The notes under the pieces: generated by a model
Told to the model about the DNA's origin: nothing
Database searches by the model: none
What the model saw: the letters and a program-made list of their open reading frames with translations, nothing else
From: Rhizophagus irregularis
Lineage: Eukaryota; Glomeromycota; Glomeromycetes; Glomerales; Glomeraceae
Direction: 5' to 3'
DNA length: 64,000 bases
Assembly (NCBI RefSeq): GCF_026210795.1
Contig: NC_089459.1
Coordinates: 62,001-126,000, forward strand
Part shown: positions 1 to 11,819 of the stretch, piece after piece
Position numbering within the stretch: position 1 is the first letter of the stretch
How the letters are laid out: each line of letters opens with the position of its first letter
Made by a program: the position numbers and the translations under genes

Positions 1-640
1 TCTGCCTAAAGATGCAAATCTTTTATTTTGCCCTGAGATAGTTTGAATCATTATTAGAGGCCTTTTTCTTTTGTTAACTAATGTAATAGGAGCACCTATT
101 GTTTCTAAGTGACATTCATGCAATCGTCCAATATCAAACCCAAAAATGTATACTCCCGATAAATTAGAATTTGGGCGATTATTTTTCTGTATTATTAATA
201 AGATCAATAAAAATAATTATTAAAAGTTCAGTTTTGAAAAAAAAATAATAATAATACCTTTAAGAATACATTAACAACACTAGTTGCAGAGCGATCACTG
301 TATATACTCCACTCTGATCTATTTTCTTTTCACACAATTGTAAACCTTACTTTTCCATTTGGTTGATACTTTGTTTCATAACAGATCTTCATTTTAGAAA
401 CTTCAGTTTCAATACTATAGTTATCAGGTATTTGATATTGAATATAATCTTTAGAATTTTTTTGTATAAGTTTAACTGGTGTTAGATAATATCCTAAAGA
501 CACTACTTTATACCAAAAATAAAAGGGTCAGTTTCCTGATATGTATTGTGATGTTATAAAAGGACTTGCAGGATATTGATAAGAAAAATTTCTCGTAAAA
601 TAGCCATCTAAATAATATTTTATTAGAAAGTATTTGGTAA
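1..640 (-). pseudogene. Conserved hypothetical protein fragment, two exons, two in-frame TGA codons
   Basis: The minus strand reads as coding in two pieces. The upstream piece runs from about 640 to 258 and the downstream piece from 186 off the window edge at 1. They are joined by an intron (187-257) with a GTATTATT donor and an AATACAG acceptor, phase 0. The downstream exon contains LHECHLETIGAPITLVNKRK, which reads like a conserved Glomeromycotina orphan family, but I cannot name a domain. Two in-frame TGA codons (528-530 and 330-332, plus coordinates) interrupt the upstream exon. Both fit C-to-T or G-to-A changes of CGA or TGG. The true start is not identifiable. Most likely a decaying gene copy. 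An alternative is a gene with further introns that remove the stops, which I could not construct. Confidence 0.5.
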
Positions 641-1814
641 TATATTATTTATATAATCCCAAGTTTAATTATAATTAAAGAAAACAAGTATTTATAAAAA
701 ATAGCGTTTCACTTTGGTTACTTCGGTTATTTTCTTGACTTGACCCTAACACATATGCCATTTTAATACAGAATACGCGTAAAAATATTTTATTATTACA
801 AGCAAAACTAACTTTATAGCGAAAAATTTTTTAAAAGTTTTTTCCCTAACTCTTTGCGATGTAGCAAAAACCAATCTGAAACCAATTTGCAACTCGCGAT
901 TACAGTTGTTTTGATTTAATGAAAATTGGTTCTTCATGATAAAGTCACAAATTTTTACTATGATATGCAGCTTATATGCATAATAGTATTACATTACACC
1001 TGATTTTATCACCCAAATTTACTATGTGATCAGATTCAAATCAGCCTATATGTTCAGTTAGGTTGAAACTACTTGAATATTAATTTTCATGAATGTAGGT
1101 GAGTACTCAAAAAAAATTGCATTTTTCTTGAATTTTCTTTTTATTTTTACTTAAGTAAAGTATTACTAATATTTGGTCCTTTTTTTTGTAAGTCCAGTGG
1201 TCTATTGGACTCCATTTGTAAAGTATGACCATTGAAAACAAAATTTTTTTATTTTTATTTGATAAACATTAAAGCTTATTTTACATATATCATTTTTAAC
1301 ATTTTTTTTATATTATAATAAATGAATAAATGGAAATTATAAATATTATCCAATTAATAATTAATTTTATTATGTTAAACAATATGGACATAACATAAAT
1401 AAATTTGTGTTAGATTTGTATTAAATTTCATTACATATGAATATATGATGTACATGCATGCATGATTCTTAAAATTTACTTTTAATTTAATATACAATTT
1501 TTTATACATAATTTTGATTTTTTTTTTTGATTTAAATGTAATATCTATATTTAAAACAATTAAACCATATCAGATATACATGAGACTTTTAACAATTTAA
1601 ATTATGGTATTGTCAATTTTATTTATAAATTGATATTTTACAAAAAATAATAATAATCCATTAATTTTTATATTTTTTATAAAACTCAGCCAATTAACTT
1701 CAAATTTTATAACAATACAATAATATTTGTAATAATCCTTTTAATATTCTAATCATAACCATACATATATGTATATTTATTATATATTAAAAACTTACTG
1801 TACCTAAAGTACAC
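641..1814. other. AT-rich intergenic stretch
   Basis: More than 75% A+T with many homopolymer and TA runs. The only long ORF (746-937, minus) is low in coding character. I see no RNA gene, paired repeat or transposon end here. Confidence 0.5.
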
Positions 1815-3025
1815 TAGTTATATATAATATAATAAATACCATTCAATTAAATAATATATGCACTTATCTATGGTAAAACCACTAAACCATGTAAAATCTA
1901 GAGTAGAGTAATAATATAATTACGCAAGTAATTAAAGTAACGAAGATATTTTTAAATAATGTAAATTAATTGGAAAATTTTTTTTATGCACCACATAATA
2001 ATAAAATTTGACACATTTAATAATTTATTGCTGTTTTCTAATTACTGTGATCTAGCATTATTTAATAAAAAAAAAATTTTTTGAGAAAACATGTGAAAAT
2101 AAAAATTTTATTGCATTTTCAAATAAAGGAAGTATGATTATAAGCTAAAAATTATAATTTTAAGAAAAAATTTTCAATTTTTAAATAAGTTTACTTATAA
2201 GTAACTTTTTAAATTTTGTGTAACAAATCGGTTTTAAAAAAGTTATTTATAAGTAAACTTATTTAAAAATTGAAAATTTTTTCTTAAAATTATTTATAAT
2301 CATACCTCCTTTATTTGAAAATGCAATAAAATTTTTATTTTCACATGTTTTCTCAAAAATTTTTTTTTTATTAAAAAATGTTAGATCATAGTAATTAGAA
2401 AACAGCAATAAATTATTAATTGAATGTATATAGTATGTATAATAAATATATAAGACTCCTCTGAATAATCACGCTTCAAGGTACAGATAGCAATGGGAGA
2501 AATTCATTACAATATCAATTAATTATTTAATCTGAAAAATATAAATATTTCAATAATTCTGATGTAAATTTAATATATATAAATATCAAAATTGATTAAT
2601 TTCATTCATTATATTATATTATATATAATGTAATAAATACTGTTCAATTAAATAATATGTACATTCATCGAGGAAAATTAGCCTAAACCATGTAATCCTA
2701 GAGTAGAGTAATAATATAATTGCGCAAGTAATTAAAATAATGAAGATATTTTTAAATAATGTAAATTAATTGAAAATTTTTTTTATGCACCACATAATAA
2801 TAAAATTTGACACATTTAATAATTTAAATTATTAATTAAGTGTATATAGTATGTATAATAAATATATAAGACGCCTCTGAATAATCGCGCTTCAAGGTAC
2901 AGACAGCAATGGGAGAAATTCATTATAATATCAATTAATTATTTAATCTGAAAATATAAATATTTCAATGATTCTGATGTAATAATAAATAATATATATA
3001 AATATCAAAATTGTAATTGGTTAAT
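1815..3025. repeat. Tandem duplication of a ~410-bp AT-rich segment
   Basis: Two direct copies lie side by side. Both contain the landmarks CTAGAGTAGAGTAATAATAT and GCTTCAAGGTACAGA in the same order. Copy one is 1815-2615 and is split by a 383-bp fold-back element at 2027-2409. Copy two is about 2620-3025 and lacks the insertion. Copies differ by scattered substitutions and small indels, so the duplication is not recent. Confidence 0.75.
2027..2409. mobile_element. Fold-back element with ~185-bp inverted arms
   Basis: The sequence starts ATTGCTGTTTTCTAATTACT and ends with the near-exact reverse complement. The arms stay paired almost to a short centre near 2220. The uninterrupted duplicate at ~2825-2840 shows the empty site, so this is an insertion rather than a palindrome of other origin. 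Comparison with the empty site shows no clear target-site duplication. No coding capacity. The superfamily cannot be assigned. Confidence 0.7.
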
Positions 3026-4418
3026 TTCATTCAGTTTAATAATAATAGATTAATTTAAATTATGTTACAATTGTTACATGCACCAAAAATTTAAATTTTC
3101 TTGCTAGATGCAAGAATAAAATACATTTATCCAAAAATGGTAGGGTTGTCTACCGCAGAACAGAGCATATTTTTTGTTTCGTTTACCATCATGTGTACTG
3201 GAATCGAAAAATAGTGAGCAATGTTTATGTTTAACGTATCAGGTTATATCATGATGATCTTAAATAATCGGGTCAGTTATGGCAAATAATAGTAATAACT
3301 TCGCTATACATGGCTGTGATGATTGGATTGATTCAAAGGTTGATTCAAAGGTAGCGACAATATTTTGGATAAGTTATTTAGTAATTGAAACGGAGGAATA
3401 TGTATCCTATCATCGAAGAAACAGGAGGACATAGTATTTGATTGCAGGAGAAAGCAGAATTTTTAGTAATCGAAACAAGAGACATAATCTTAGATTGCAT
3501 GTTCGATAGTGGAAAAAAAGTAATTCGATCATAGATATGTAGAGCGCATCCCTTGGATATAGGCAATATTTGAATTTGGGGATCAACCATGCAATCTGGA
3601 TACCTACGAAGTATAGTTGTTCTTTTTTCTGTATGTATCCCTTTCTGATTTTTTGTTCGATATTGTCTTATTATATACTAATTGTTATCTATTATGAAAT
3701 ATTCATTTACCTGTTATCGTAATATTTATCGACCACAATAAATAATTCTAAGAATTGGATTGGCGGGTTCTGGGTAACAAACAGTCACGCTTTCAACAAA
3801 TGTAATTGTATCCCTGTGTATTTTTTGTAATATTTTTTAAGCGTATGACTTCACTCACGTATTATAAATAAAAATTAACACTTGGAATCATTACCAATAA
3901 TTATTCTTATTCAGTTAATATATGGTAACATTTTTATTTCACAAGTAAAAGTTTTTTCGCATAAATCGATGTACCTCATGTTGCGAAAATAATTTTAATT
4001 ACCACGAATAAAATAGATTGATTAAAAGTACATTTGAAGAAATTGATATCTCGTACTCTTCGATAAATCTCCAAATGACACAATTAGTAACATGAAAATC
4101 TACTACAACTTCATTTCAGATTATAACTTTCGAAAATATAAATGTACCTTTTCATTTACATACCTTTAAGGTAGTAATAAGTCATCTACGCACACATCAC
4201 ATCCATATTCTTTGGAATGGTAAAATTGTATAAGAAAAAAATCTATTTATATATAACGGATATGATTCATATTTTTCAGTTTAACATCAGTATAATTAAA
4301 TTCGCATATTTTTTATATAATTCTTGTGCATAAACTATTCTAATTTGTAAAATTACTAAATAACAAATTGTGCAATACAGCCTAACTTTACAATTATACA
4401 TAAATCAGTTTTTTTACA
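3026..4418. other. Intergenic, no supported gene
   Basis: Somewhat less AT-rich around 3160-3800. The minus-strand ORF at 3378-3590 has no recognisable motif and no splice context. Nothing else can be supported. Confidence 0.4.
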
Positions 4419-5725
4419 TTAGTTTTTTTTATTCTTTTTCTTTTTTTGCTTCTTTTTTCTACTTCCTTTCGATTTTTCTCCCCTTAATAATGACTTGATA
4501 GATTCTTTAGTTACAATCACAATCTCACACGATTTTATCCATTCTTCAGCTTCGCGTTCAGCTTCGTCTAGTGGTACCAATTCACATGTATGCTCATTAA
4601 CGTAACGAAGATTTTCCTGATGAAAAAGATAATTCATTAGGGATCTTTCTTTCGTGTGTACGTACGCTATTTTCTTATATACGGGACGTATGTATACAAC
4701 TCCATCGTGATCTTTTATCCGAAAACTAAATCATTATATGAAAGTACGGAATATGCACCAATAATAGCGTAATTTATCAATCTCATAAACAGACAAGACA
4801 TTGGTGTTTGTCTCGTGAAAAGAATGATCCCGTTTCAATAGATTAAGGAGTACGTCTTCAGAGTCCTGTGTTTCATAATCAGGAGACATTTCCTGCAAGG
4901 GGGTATCATTTCTTGTGATTCTGTATTGATTACACGAGATCTGATCGCTAGATCGCGTCTCCAGGACACTAGATGGGACAACGCGTTTGTCTCTGCGCAA
5001 TTCCCGAATTGCCACCGTTCTTGATTTGGTATCAAATTCATGTTCCCGTCTCAGGGAAAGAGACGATTGTATCTCATGTTGAAATCCTGTCGTGATCTTA
5101 TTAAATTTCTTCTGGCATTCTTAGTCCCTATCAATGTTGTCCCGAACGGGATCTTCAAGATTTTTTGTCGTTTTGACTTGAGTTACACATATTGCTGTCG
5201 GTATGTAATCCTCTTCTTCGTCTCGTTTCTAAAATCAATATCCACATCGCGAGTTGGTTCAAATGTTGAAACAGCCATTCTATTTGCTGATCCAGAAATA
5301 TTAATGATCTCGGAGGCTGGCCGATATTTATGGAATAAAAAAGTGCGAGACCGTCCACAAATGTACTCGTCGCAAGCGTCGCTCTATCTATCTCTATTCC
5401 CAGGCATCGCGGTTGCCCGTTCTGCTGTCTTAGAATCATTTGCCGGTTGTTTCTGGAGTATCAAATAAAATTTAATGCGGGCATTTGCTTAAAGAAAACA
5501 CGGCAATATTTGACATACTTGTAAGGTTCCAGAAACATTTGGTATATAAGTGTTGACAAATCGCTCGTCCTTGACAATATCTCTAGATAGCTCCATAGCT
5601 AATACAACTTCTTTGTCAGATTGTTTTTTTAAAAAAATAACAACTTAGTGACTCACCTCTTCTTTTGTATTACTAGGAAACGGAAACCGTTGTAAGTCCG
5701 GAGCGAAAGATTTGTACAAAAATCC
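4419..5725 (-). pseudogene. Multi-exon orphan gene, probably broken
   Basis: The minus strand shows gene-like pieces. A short exon ends at a GTGAGT donor near 5658. A second piece reads VVLAMELSRDIVKDERF and ends at a GTATGT donor near 5524. A longer piece at about 4734-5200 reads IRELRRDKRVVPSSVLE and ends near RYYWC. A last exon (about 4726 to 4419) follows a TTTAG acceptor; it contains LVPLDEAEREAEEWIKS and a lysine-rich C-terminus (SRKKKQKKKK). Base composition is clearly less AT-rich than the surroundings, as expected of coding DNA. The piece between 5200 and 5470 can only be followed by changing frame, and there is an in-frame TAA before ECQKKF. I could not build one clean spliced model, so I call it a pseudogene. 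No domain recognised. Its 5' side runs into splice-like repeat units at 5640-6060. Confidence 0.45.
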
Positions 5726-6060
5726 AAATATCTTTAAAAATTTAATTTGTACAAAAAATCTGGCATCCCTAAAAAAATAAAAATGAAAAATGAAACGTTA
5801 GAAACGTTTCTTTAAGGTTAAACAAGTAAGAAAAGCCCTTACAATTTACCTTTAAAAGTCCGGCATGTACAAAAAACCTGTGTTCCTAGATAAAAGAAAA
5901 TAAAAATGAAACAATAAAAACGTTTCTTTAAAGCAAAACAAATAAAAAACAACTCACCAGTCCGGTATGTACAAGAAATCCAGAAACCCCAGGAAAAAAA
6001 TAAGAAAGTCGTTTAAAAGAAAAATATACTTACTAGCTGAAATCTAAAAAAAAAAAGGTA
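5640..6060 (-). repeat. Short exon-intron-like tandem repeat (array D)
   Basis: Two to three ~110-bp units. On the minus strand each has an exon-like block containing TGTACA and CCGGAC, a donor (GTGAGTTG; GTAAATTG), a hairpin of GAAACGT with ACGTTTC enclosing a CTAAC branch-like site (clearest near 5800), and a T-rich acceptor (TTTTATCTAG; TTTTTTTAG). It sits immediately upstream of the minus-strand gene at 4.4-5.7 kb and could supply its 5' exons. The exon block ending in GGACTTTTAAAG before GTAAA recurs near 21.45 and 31.47 kb. Confidence 0.5.
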
Positions 6061-6214
6061 ATCATAAACTTTTTTACTTGTTTATTTTTGATGTAGCTGT
6101 GCGGACCAATCAGAAATGACGCGTGCGGACAACCGGAAATCGCCACGTGACACTAATTGTCATCGACCTTCGTAAAATAAATCCTTCGCTACGCTCCGGA
6201 CAAAATCTTCCACC

Positions 6215-6222
6215 TCACGTGA
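6215..6222. promoter_or_regulatory. Palindromic E-box TCACGTGA
   Basis: Exact TCACGTGA followed by TTTTT; a bHLH-type site by sequence. A related CCACGTGA lies at 6142-6149. No gene start is evident next to it. Confidence 0.4.
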
Positions 6223-7160
6223 TTTTTGGCCGGCATTATACGTCCGGTAGGCATTAAATTAAGAATATGACAATTAATGTGTGATTTACAAATCTGTCCC
6301 TGGAATACATAGTAAAAGTGAAAAACAGGGAGGGGTGACAAATTTTTAAGGTCATGTGGGGACTGGGGTGGAAAAATTTTGTGGTAATACGAGGAAAGAT
6401 AGCAAACCAATTGTTCTAAGACGATGTTCTGGATGAGGCAATTACGCAAGTAAGGTATTATCTTTGTACTTCTAGAAAGAGGTTTATGCTATGGATAGTA
6501 ACACATTGTGATCTGGGACAATACATTTCCTAAATAATGACCGCCAGTTTCACTAATTCTACATGAACGACTAGACACATACGTAATTAGTTTATCCATT
6601 CATAGAATCCCGTTCACCTGATATGATATCCTCAAATATGTAAAACCATTGTATTATATAATATATTAGATTTCTCTGTGTGGCATAACAAAGAACATGC
6701 GATAGTGATTTATTATTCTTTGGTGGCAGATATTATCATTAAGTATACCAAATAACGAGAAAGTTATTATATTATTATAACCAAGTGTTGAACTGTTGGT
6801 TTAAATGTTCAGAGTAAGATCATCCATTTAATTTATAATTAAAAGAAAATCGAACTTAGCTCTTTTTTTAATTAATAATATAAAAAGCCCAACTAAACAT
6901 AATATATTTCAGCGTATACAATTTGCATATTTCTAATCTTTATTTAAAATATATATATTTTTTTTCTCTACAATTTACTAAGTGAAAAGACCATCCTTTA
7001 TTATTGCGCTTTTCAAAAATTGTGCTACTTCCCTATAGATCATCTGATAGACAAAAATCGGACAATGTTGTCCTGTAATCATTCCCGTAATTATAATCAC
7101 TAATTTTGAAAACTGCGATAAATATTATTTATATATTATTAGAATAAAATTTGCATAAGA

Positions 7161-7168
7161 TCACGTGA
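7161..7168. promoter_or_regulatory. Palindromic E-box TCACGTGA
   Basis: Exact site in the context GATCACGTGATT, within intergenic DNA. Confidence 0.4.
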
Positions 7169-10100
7169 TTAAATTGTATATATTAGTAAAATATTTTTTA
7201 CAGAAATTTCTACCTCTGCTTTACAGTAATTAATGACATTAGATTAAAATAGAACGAACAAATTATCATATAAAGAAACTTAGGAACAAATTATTATTTT
7301 CTGAATGGGTTTTTATTGAAAATAAAACGTCACATGTTCAACCTATGCCGCAACTCTTATTTGGTAATTCTGAAACTTAATGGCAGTATATAGTTTCGAT
7401 TTTGAAAATTATCTATAGAAACTAGAAAGGAATATTAGAGATACAGTACGTCATGATGATAAATAAGCATTGTTGATGATTGGTCTGTTCATTCATTGTT
7501 CTTATTTATACAGTCATATGAACTGTTTTAAAATATTTACGGTATCTTTACTATCTTAACTTTTGGAAATAATTACCTTGTTTTAAATTTATATCATATG
7601 CTGTAACTAAAAATTATTAGAATGTTAGAATTCTAGAATTTTCATACATTTAATAATATGGATTTTAATATGCCGATACTGTATGATCCTGATAACAATC
7701 ATTGTAATAATTATAAATGTAGTAAATCCATTATAAATAATTTTCTCCTGGAAAGTTGCATAAATTTTATAAAATATTATCAAATAAAAACAAACAATTC
7801 ATTTTAAAATTACTTTTTTCGGATCTCTTACGATTAAAATACATACTAAACCGCCACATTATCAAAAATAGTAGCTATCATTGACTCCAAGAAATGTTTA
7901 TAATTCATAAATAGAAACAACCAATTAAAAAAAAATATACATGTTTTTGACGTATTTTAATTTTTAAAGGTTCTTGCACCAAGCGTTTGATTTGAGAGGA
8001 AAAATCCATTCCCATTTTTTCGGTTATTAAAAAAAAATAATAAAGAAAAGTTGGGTATTAAAATTTCAAATTTGAAATAGCAAATGAAATTAATTGATTT
8101 ATTATTTTTCATTTTCTCTTTTTTTAAACTTTAATTTTGCCACGTTATTTACGCTAAATAGATTACTCCAAATATTGTTATTCGTAAAAAATCCGCTTAA
8201 CGATACGATCATTGTATTACATTATTCCAACCATTCAAAAACGAAACTTGGTTAAATCATCAATCATTACAAAATTTATTTATGAAACTGTGACAATATT
8301 TTTACCCGAAAAGAACAAAGGAAATTTGAAACCAAAAATATCCCATCACTACCTTTCTTGATGGAATATTTTCTTTTTTTTCTTTTCGTTTTGCGAAATT
8401 CATCAAAAAAGATAAGTAAATATTATTATTATGATGACTTGTGGCTTTATTTAAAAAAAATGTATTATTTCGAAAATATTATTTATTTATTCTGTATCCG
8501 GGAAAAATAATGGTATTTCCTCTTTCCTCCAGATGAAATAAATGAGCTCATTAAATTAACAGATATTTTTCCTATTTTATAAATACAACGATAATTTTTT
8601 GGGGATCGACAAGAAAACCCGAGTAAATGTTTCGAATGTTCTGGAATTAAAAATTATTTTCAATACTAGAATTTTCTCATTAAGGTTCTTCCAAAGAAAA
8701 TTTTTTTTATCGGATTTTCCATCGAAATCTTTTTCTTGAAAATTTGACCTATAATTAACTACCAATAAATATTAATTTATTGTTTCTAATTTTAAATACT
8801 TTGATCAGTTATAACTATTCGAGTTCGGTGATTTCCAAACTGATTATTATAACTTTATGAATTCTTTATCGGTAACAACAACATAAACATTTAAAATAAA
8901 AGTACTTTTATTGCACTATTTTAGAATTTTTCTTTGACATGATATTTTTTTCTCTTAAAATAAATGAGAACAAAGACTGTATATATACTGTATCTCTAAC
9001 AAAGTATTTTGTAGTACGTTAAATGGTAGGCTTCCTGATATGGAATTTTTAAAATCATATTACCAAAATTGCTGAATGATTGTCCATTCCATGACTTCCC
9101 CTTTTCCTTCTAGGTTTCACAAAAATTTTGTATATAAATTCCTATCGAGTTTTCTAATATAGCAAACTCTTACGAGTATTAATAAATCGATGCGGCACTG
9201 TGTCATCAATAGATACAAATATTATTTCTTTCATAATATTAAACATAATTCAATTTTCACTGCAAATTTATACAAAGAATGTCAGATCGTCATTTTAATT
9301 GCATAAGGTAGAAAAAAATACCTTCTTGAGGTAAAGTTACTCAAATCGAACATTATGGTACAGAATCTTCAAGTTTGATTAAACTTTCGTACAACCATTT
9401 TATTTTGGTAAGGTACAAGACTAGTACAAGCGAACGTTACTGTCATCGCAATCTTGTTCGTAGAATTATTGGAAAATAATGCATAAAATCTTCTTTAAAT
9501 GTATAACTCCCTTAATACACTCATTGGGAATGTCAATTTGAACGTCAAATATGCGATATTAAAGGGCGCTTCTTTGATCATTTACAATTTTAACATAAAA
9601 TAATCTGGAAAATTGCAGTCTTAACGATCCTGTATAGTTACGTGAGTTGAAAGAAATTTTTTTGCTTTGATTCCACATTCAAGAGATATTTAAAAATTTT
9701 TTAACTCTCTAGGATTTACATGATTTGATGGCGGTGGAATACTGCTAATCGTCTTGGAGACTTATCAAAAACGTATTTAACATTATAAGGACATATTAGG
9801 TTATTAAATCAATCTTTTTTTATTCTTTATTCTTAATGAAGGATTTATGAAAGACTCAAAATTATTAAAATTATTCTAATAATAAGCAAGACGTTCCATC
9901 CTGATCAAAGTTGCATAATTCAAAAAAAAAAAATATTTGTATCAAATGATACTATAGGTATTGATTTATTTTAATCAGACTTTTATATATGTTATTTATA
10001 TCCTTGTATTTGTTAATATTTTCTCCTATATTTTTATAGGGATGAGGATCAAGACGAAGATTATATACCATAATGCACTTTTAACCAAAAGTTCTAATTA

Positions 10101-10262
10101 AGGAACTACAAAAAGGCCCTATCTGTGTAAGCAATTTAAATGGCCGTTCAACTACTATTCACGCAACTTGTTTCAGAAAGTTGGCAGTAACGAGTAATGC
10201 AGGAATTCATTATCATATCTAACAAATCATACTCTAGAAATACGACTTTATTACAGAAGGTA

Positions 10263-10545
10263 AGAATGAAGTGGATTATGTCTTTTGGTGTGTGCGATTT
10301 GGCACTATGAATTGCTAATTTTCACATTTTGATTACATTACATCAAAATTACGTCAATTTATAGAGAAAAAATTAGTGAAGCCAGAAGGTATACTAGATG
10401 AATGAAGTCATGCTATGTTATGCTATGATGATGATAATGAGAACAGTTTAAGAATTTAGAAACTGATTCTTAAAGCTGGAATAGTAATGAAAGGCGGAAG
10501 ATGGACGCATTCTTAACGAATATGCCAAGGAATACTACATCGATA
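10263..10545 (+). pseudogene. Degraded coding relic
   Basis: One plus-strand frame reads like protein across ~280 bp, for example FDYITSKLRQFIEKKLVKPE and KLILKAGIVMKGGRWTHS. It is broken by TAA, TGA and TAG codons. The stretch is less AT-rich than its flanks. No family recognised and no start or end can be placed. Weak call. Confidence 0.3.
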
Positions 10546-11819
10546 GTGACTTATCACATTAATAATGAATAATGGCTGTCTAAGTTATTAAGTATTCAAA
10601 TTTAGCTGAATCCTCAGCAAGATATGGCTAAGGTGCCCTTATGCTCAAATTTATGAACAATGATTATATAAAAGATCTTACTGTTTTCATCATTTCTTAT
10701 TGTTCCTTATTTATTTTCTTTCTCTCCTGGGTCGCATTTGCATTTTATAGTAGTAAGTTTTTTTTCTCTCGTCTCCCGCCCCGCAATATATCATTATTAA
10801 TTTTACCATATTAACGATATTTTTTTTTAAAATAAACAGCCTCTTATCCATTCATTTGTCACCAAACTAATTGATAAACTTTTATAAGTGACACAAGGAC
10901 GAACTGGATGAGATAAAGGATTAATAATGTAATGGTTTTTGTGGAATACGTTGTTTTTTTTTCTTTCTACATGACTATACAAACATACAATCATTCAACT
11001 TATAGGTATACACTTTCTAAATAAGAAGTTACTTTGAATCTCAGGAAATTAACGTTTTATTAACAAAGATTTACTTAAATTATTTATCCTTCTTAGCCAA
11101 TTCTGTTGACTGTTGGGTATGTAATATCTCGAGGTATCGTTGAAACAGAATTATGACCTACAATAAGATTTGCTCTGATATATAGTAGATAATGTAGGTA
11201 TACAAAAAATATTTTTTAAAAAAATTAAAAATAGGAATTTAGATTAACAAGCGATTTTTTTTTACACGTCTATTAGATATGAATCTAATAGTTTCGTCAC
11301 TTGGAACTACAATTAGTTTTAGAGTTGTAAAGCCGGAGAGTATCTGAAAAGATTTTTTTAAAATTAGTTTAATAAATTTATTTTTATGATTATTTTATAA
11401 TAGAAGAGGATAACGATAAGTATGGATTAACAGAGGTCCCAGCAAGTTAGAAATAGTAGATTTTTACATAAAATTTTCGCTCTTGGTTCATAATGTAAAT
11501 TAAATTCTTTCATAAAATGAAAACGAAACACAAAACAAAATTTAGATAATAAAAAACAATTTTTTCATGCGGAGATGAACAATAATATTTAAAATACTAA
11601 AATCTTAAGTACATTAATTAAACAAAATTAATAAGCGACATATTACTGTTAAAAATATTCGTATTTCATAAATTTCATAATTTGATCTTATAAATTATAT
11701 CTTACAAATAAATAAATAAAAATTATATTCGTATATTTCATCATCTTACTATTTTTTTTCTTAATCATACTTTTTTTCATAAATTTTTTAAATTTCGATT
11801 AGATAAATAAGAAAATAAC
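10546..11819. other. Intergenic
   Basis: AT-rich with a few homopolymers. No gene, paired repeat or RNA supported. Confidence 0.4.

Larger units (their letters stand above)
6061..10262. other. Long AT-rich intergenic region
   Basis: No supported gene over about 4 kb. Two palindromic TCACGTGA sites lie in it. At 10040-10073, plus strand, a TTTTTATAG acceptor is followed by an acidic open stretch (DEDQDEDYIP) and a TAA, which could be the terminal exon of a gene. I could not connect an upstream exon. Confidence 0.4.

Noticed and set aside
746-937. 63-residue minus-strand ORF
   Set aside because: No motif, strongly AT-driven composition, no neighbours.
5040-5468. 142-residue plus-strand ORF
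   Set aside because: Antisense to minus-strand sequence with matching splice sites and coding character.
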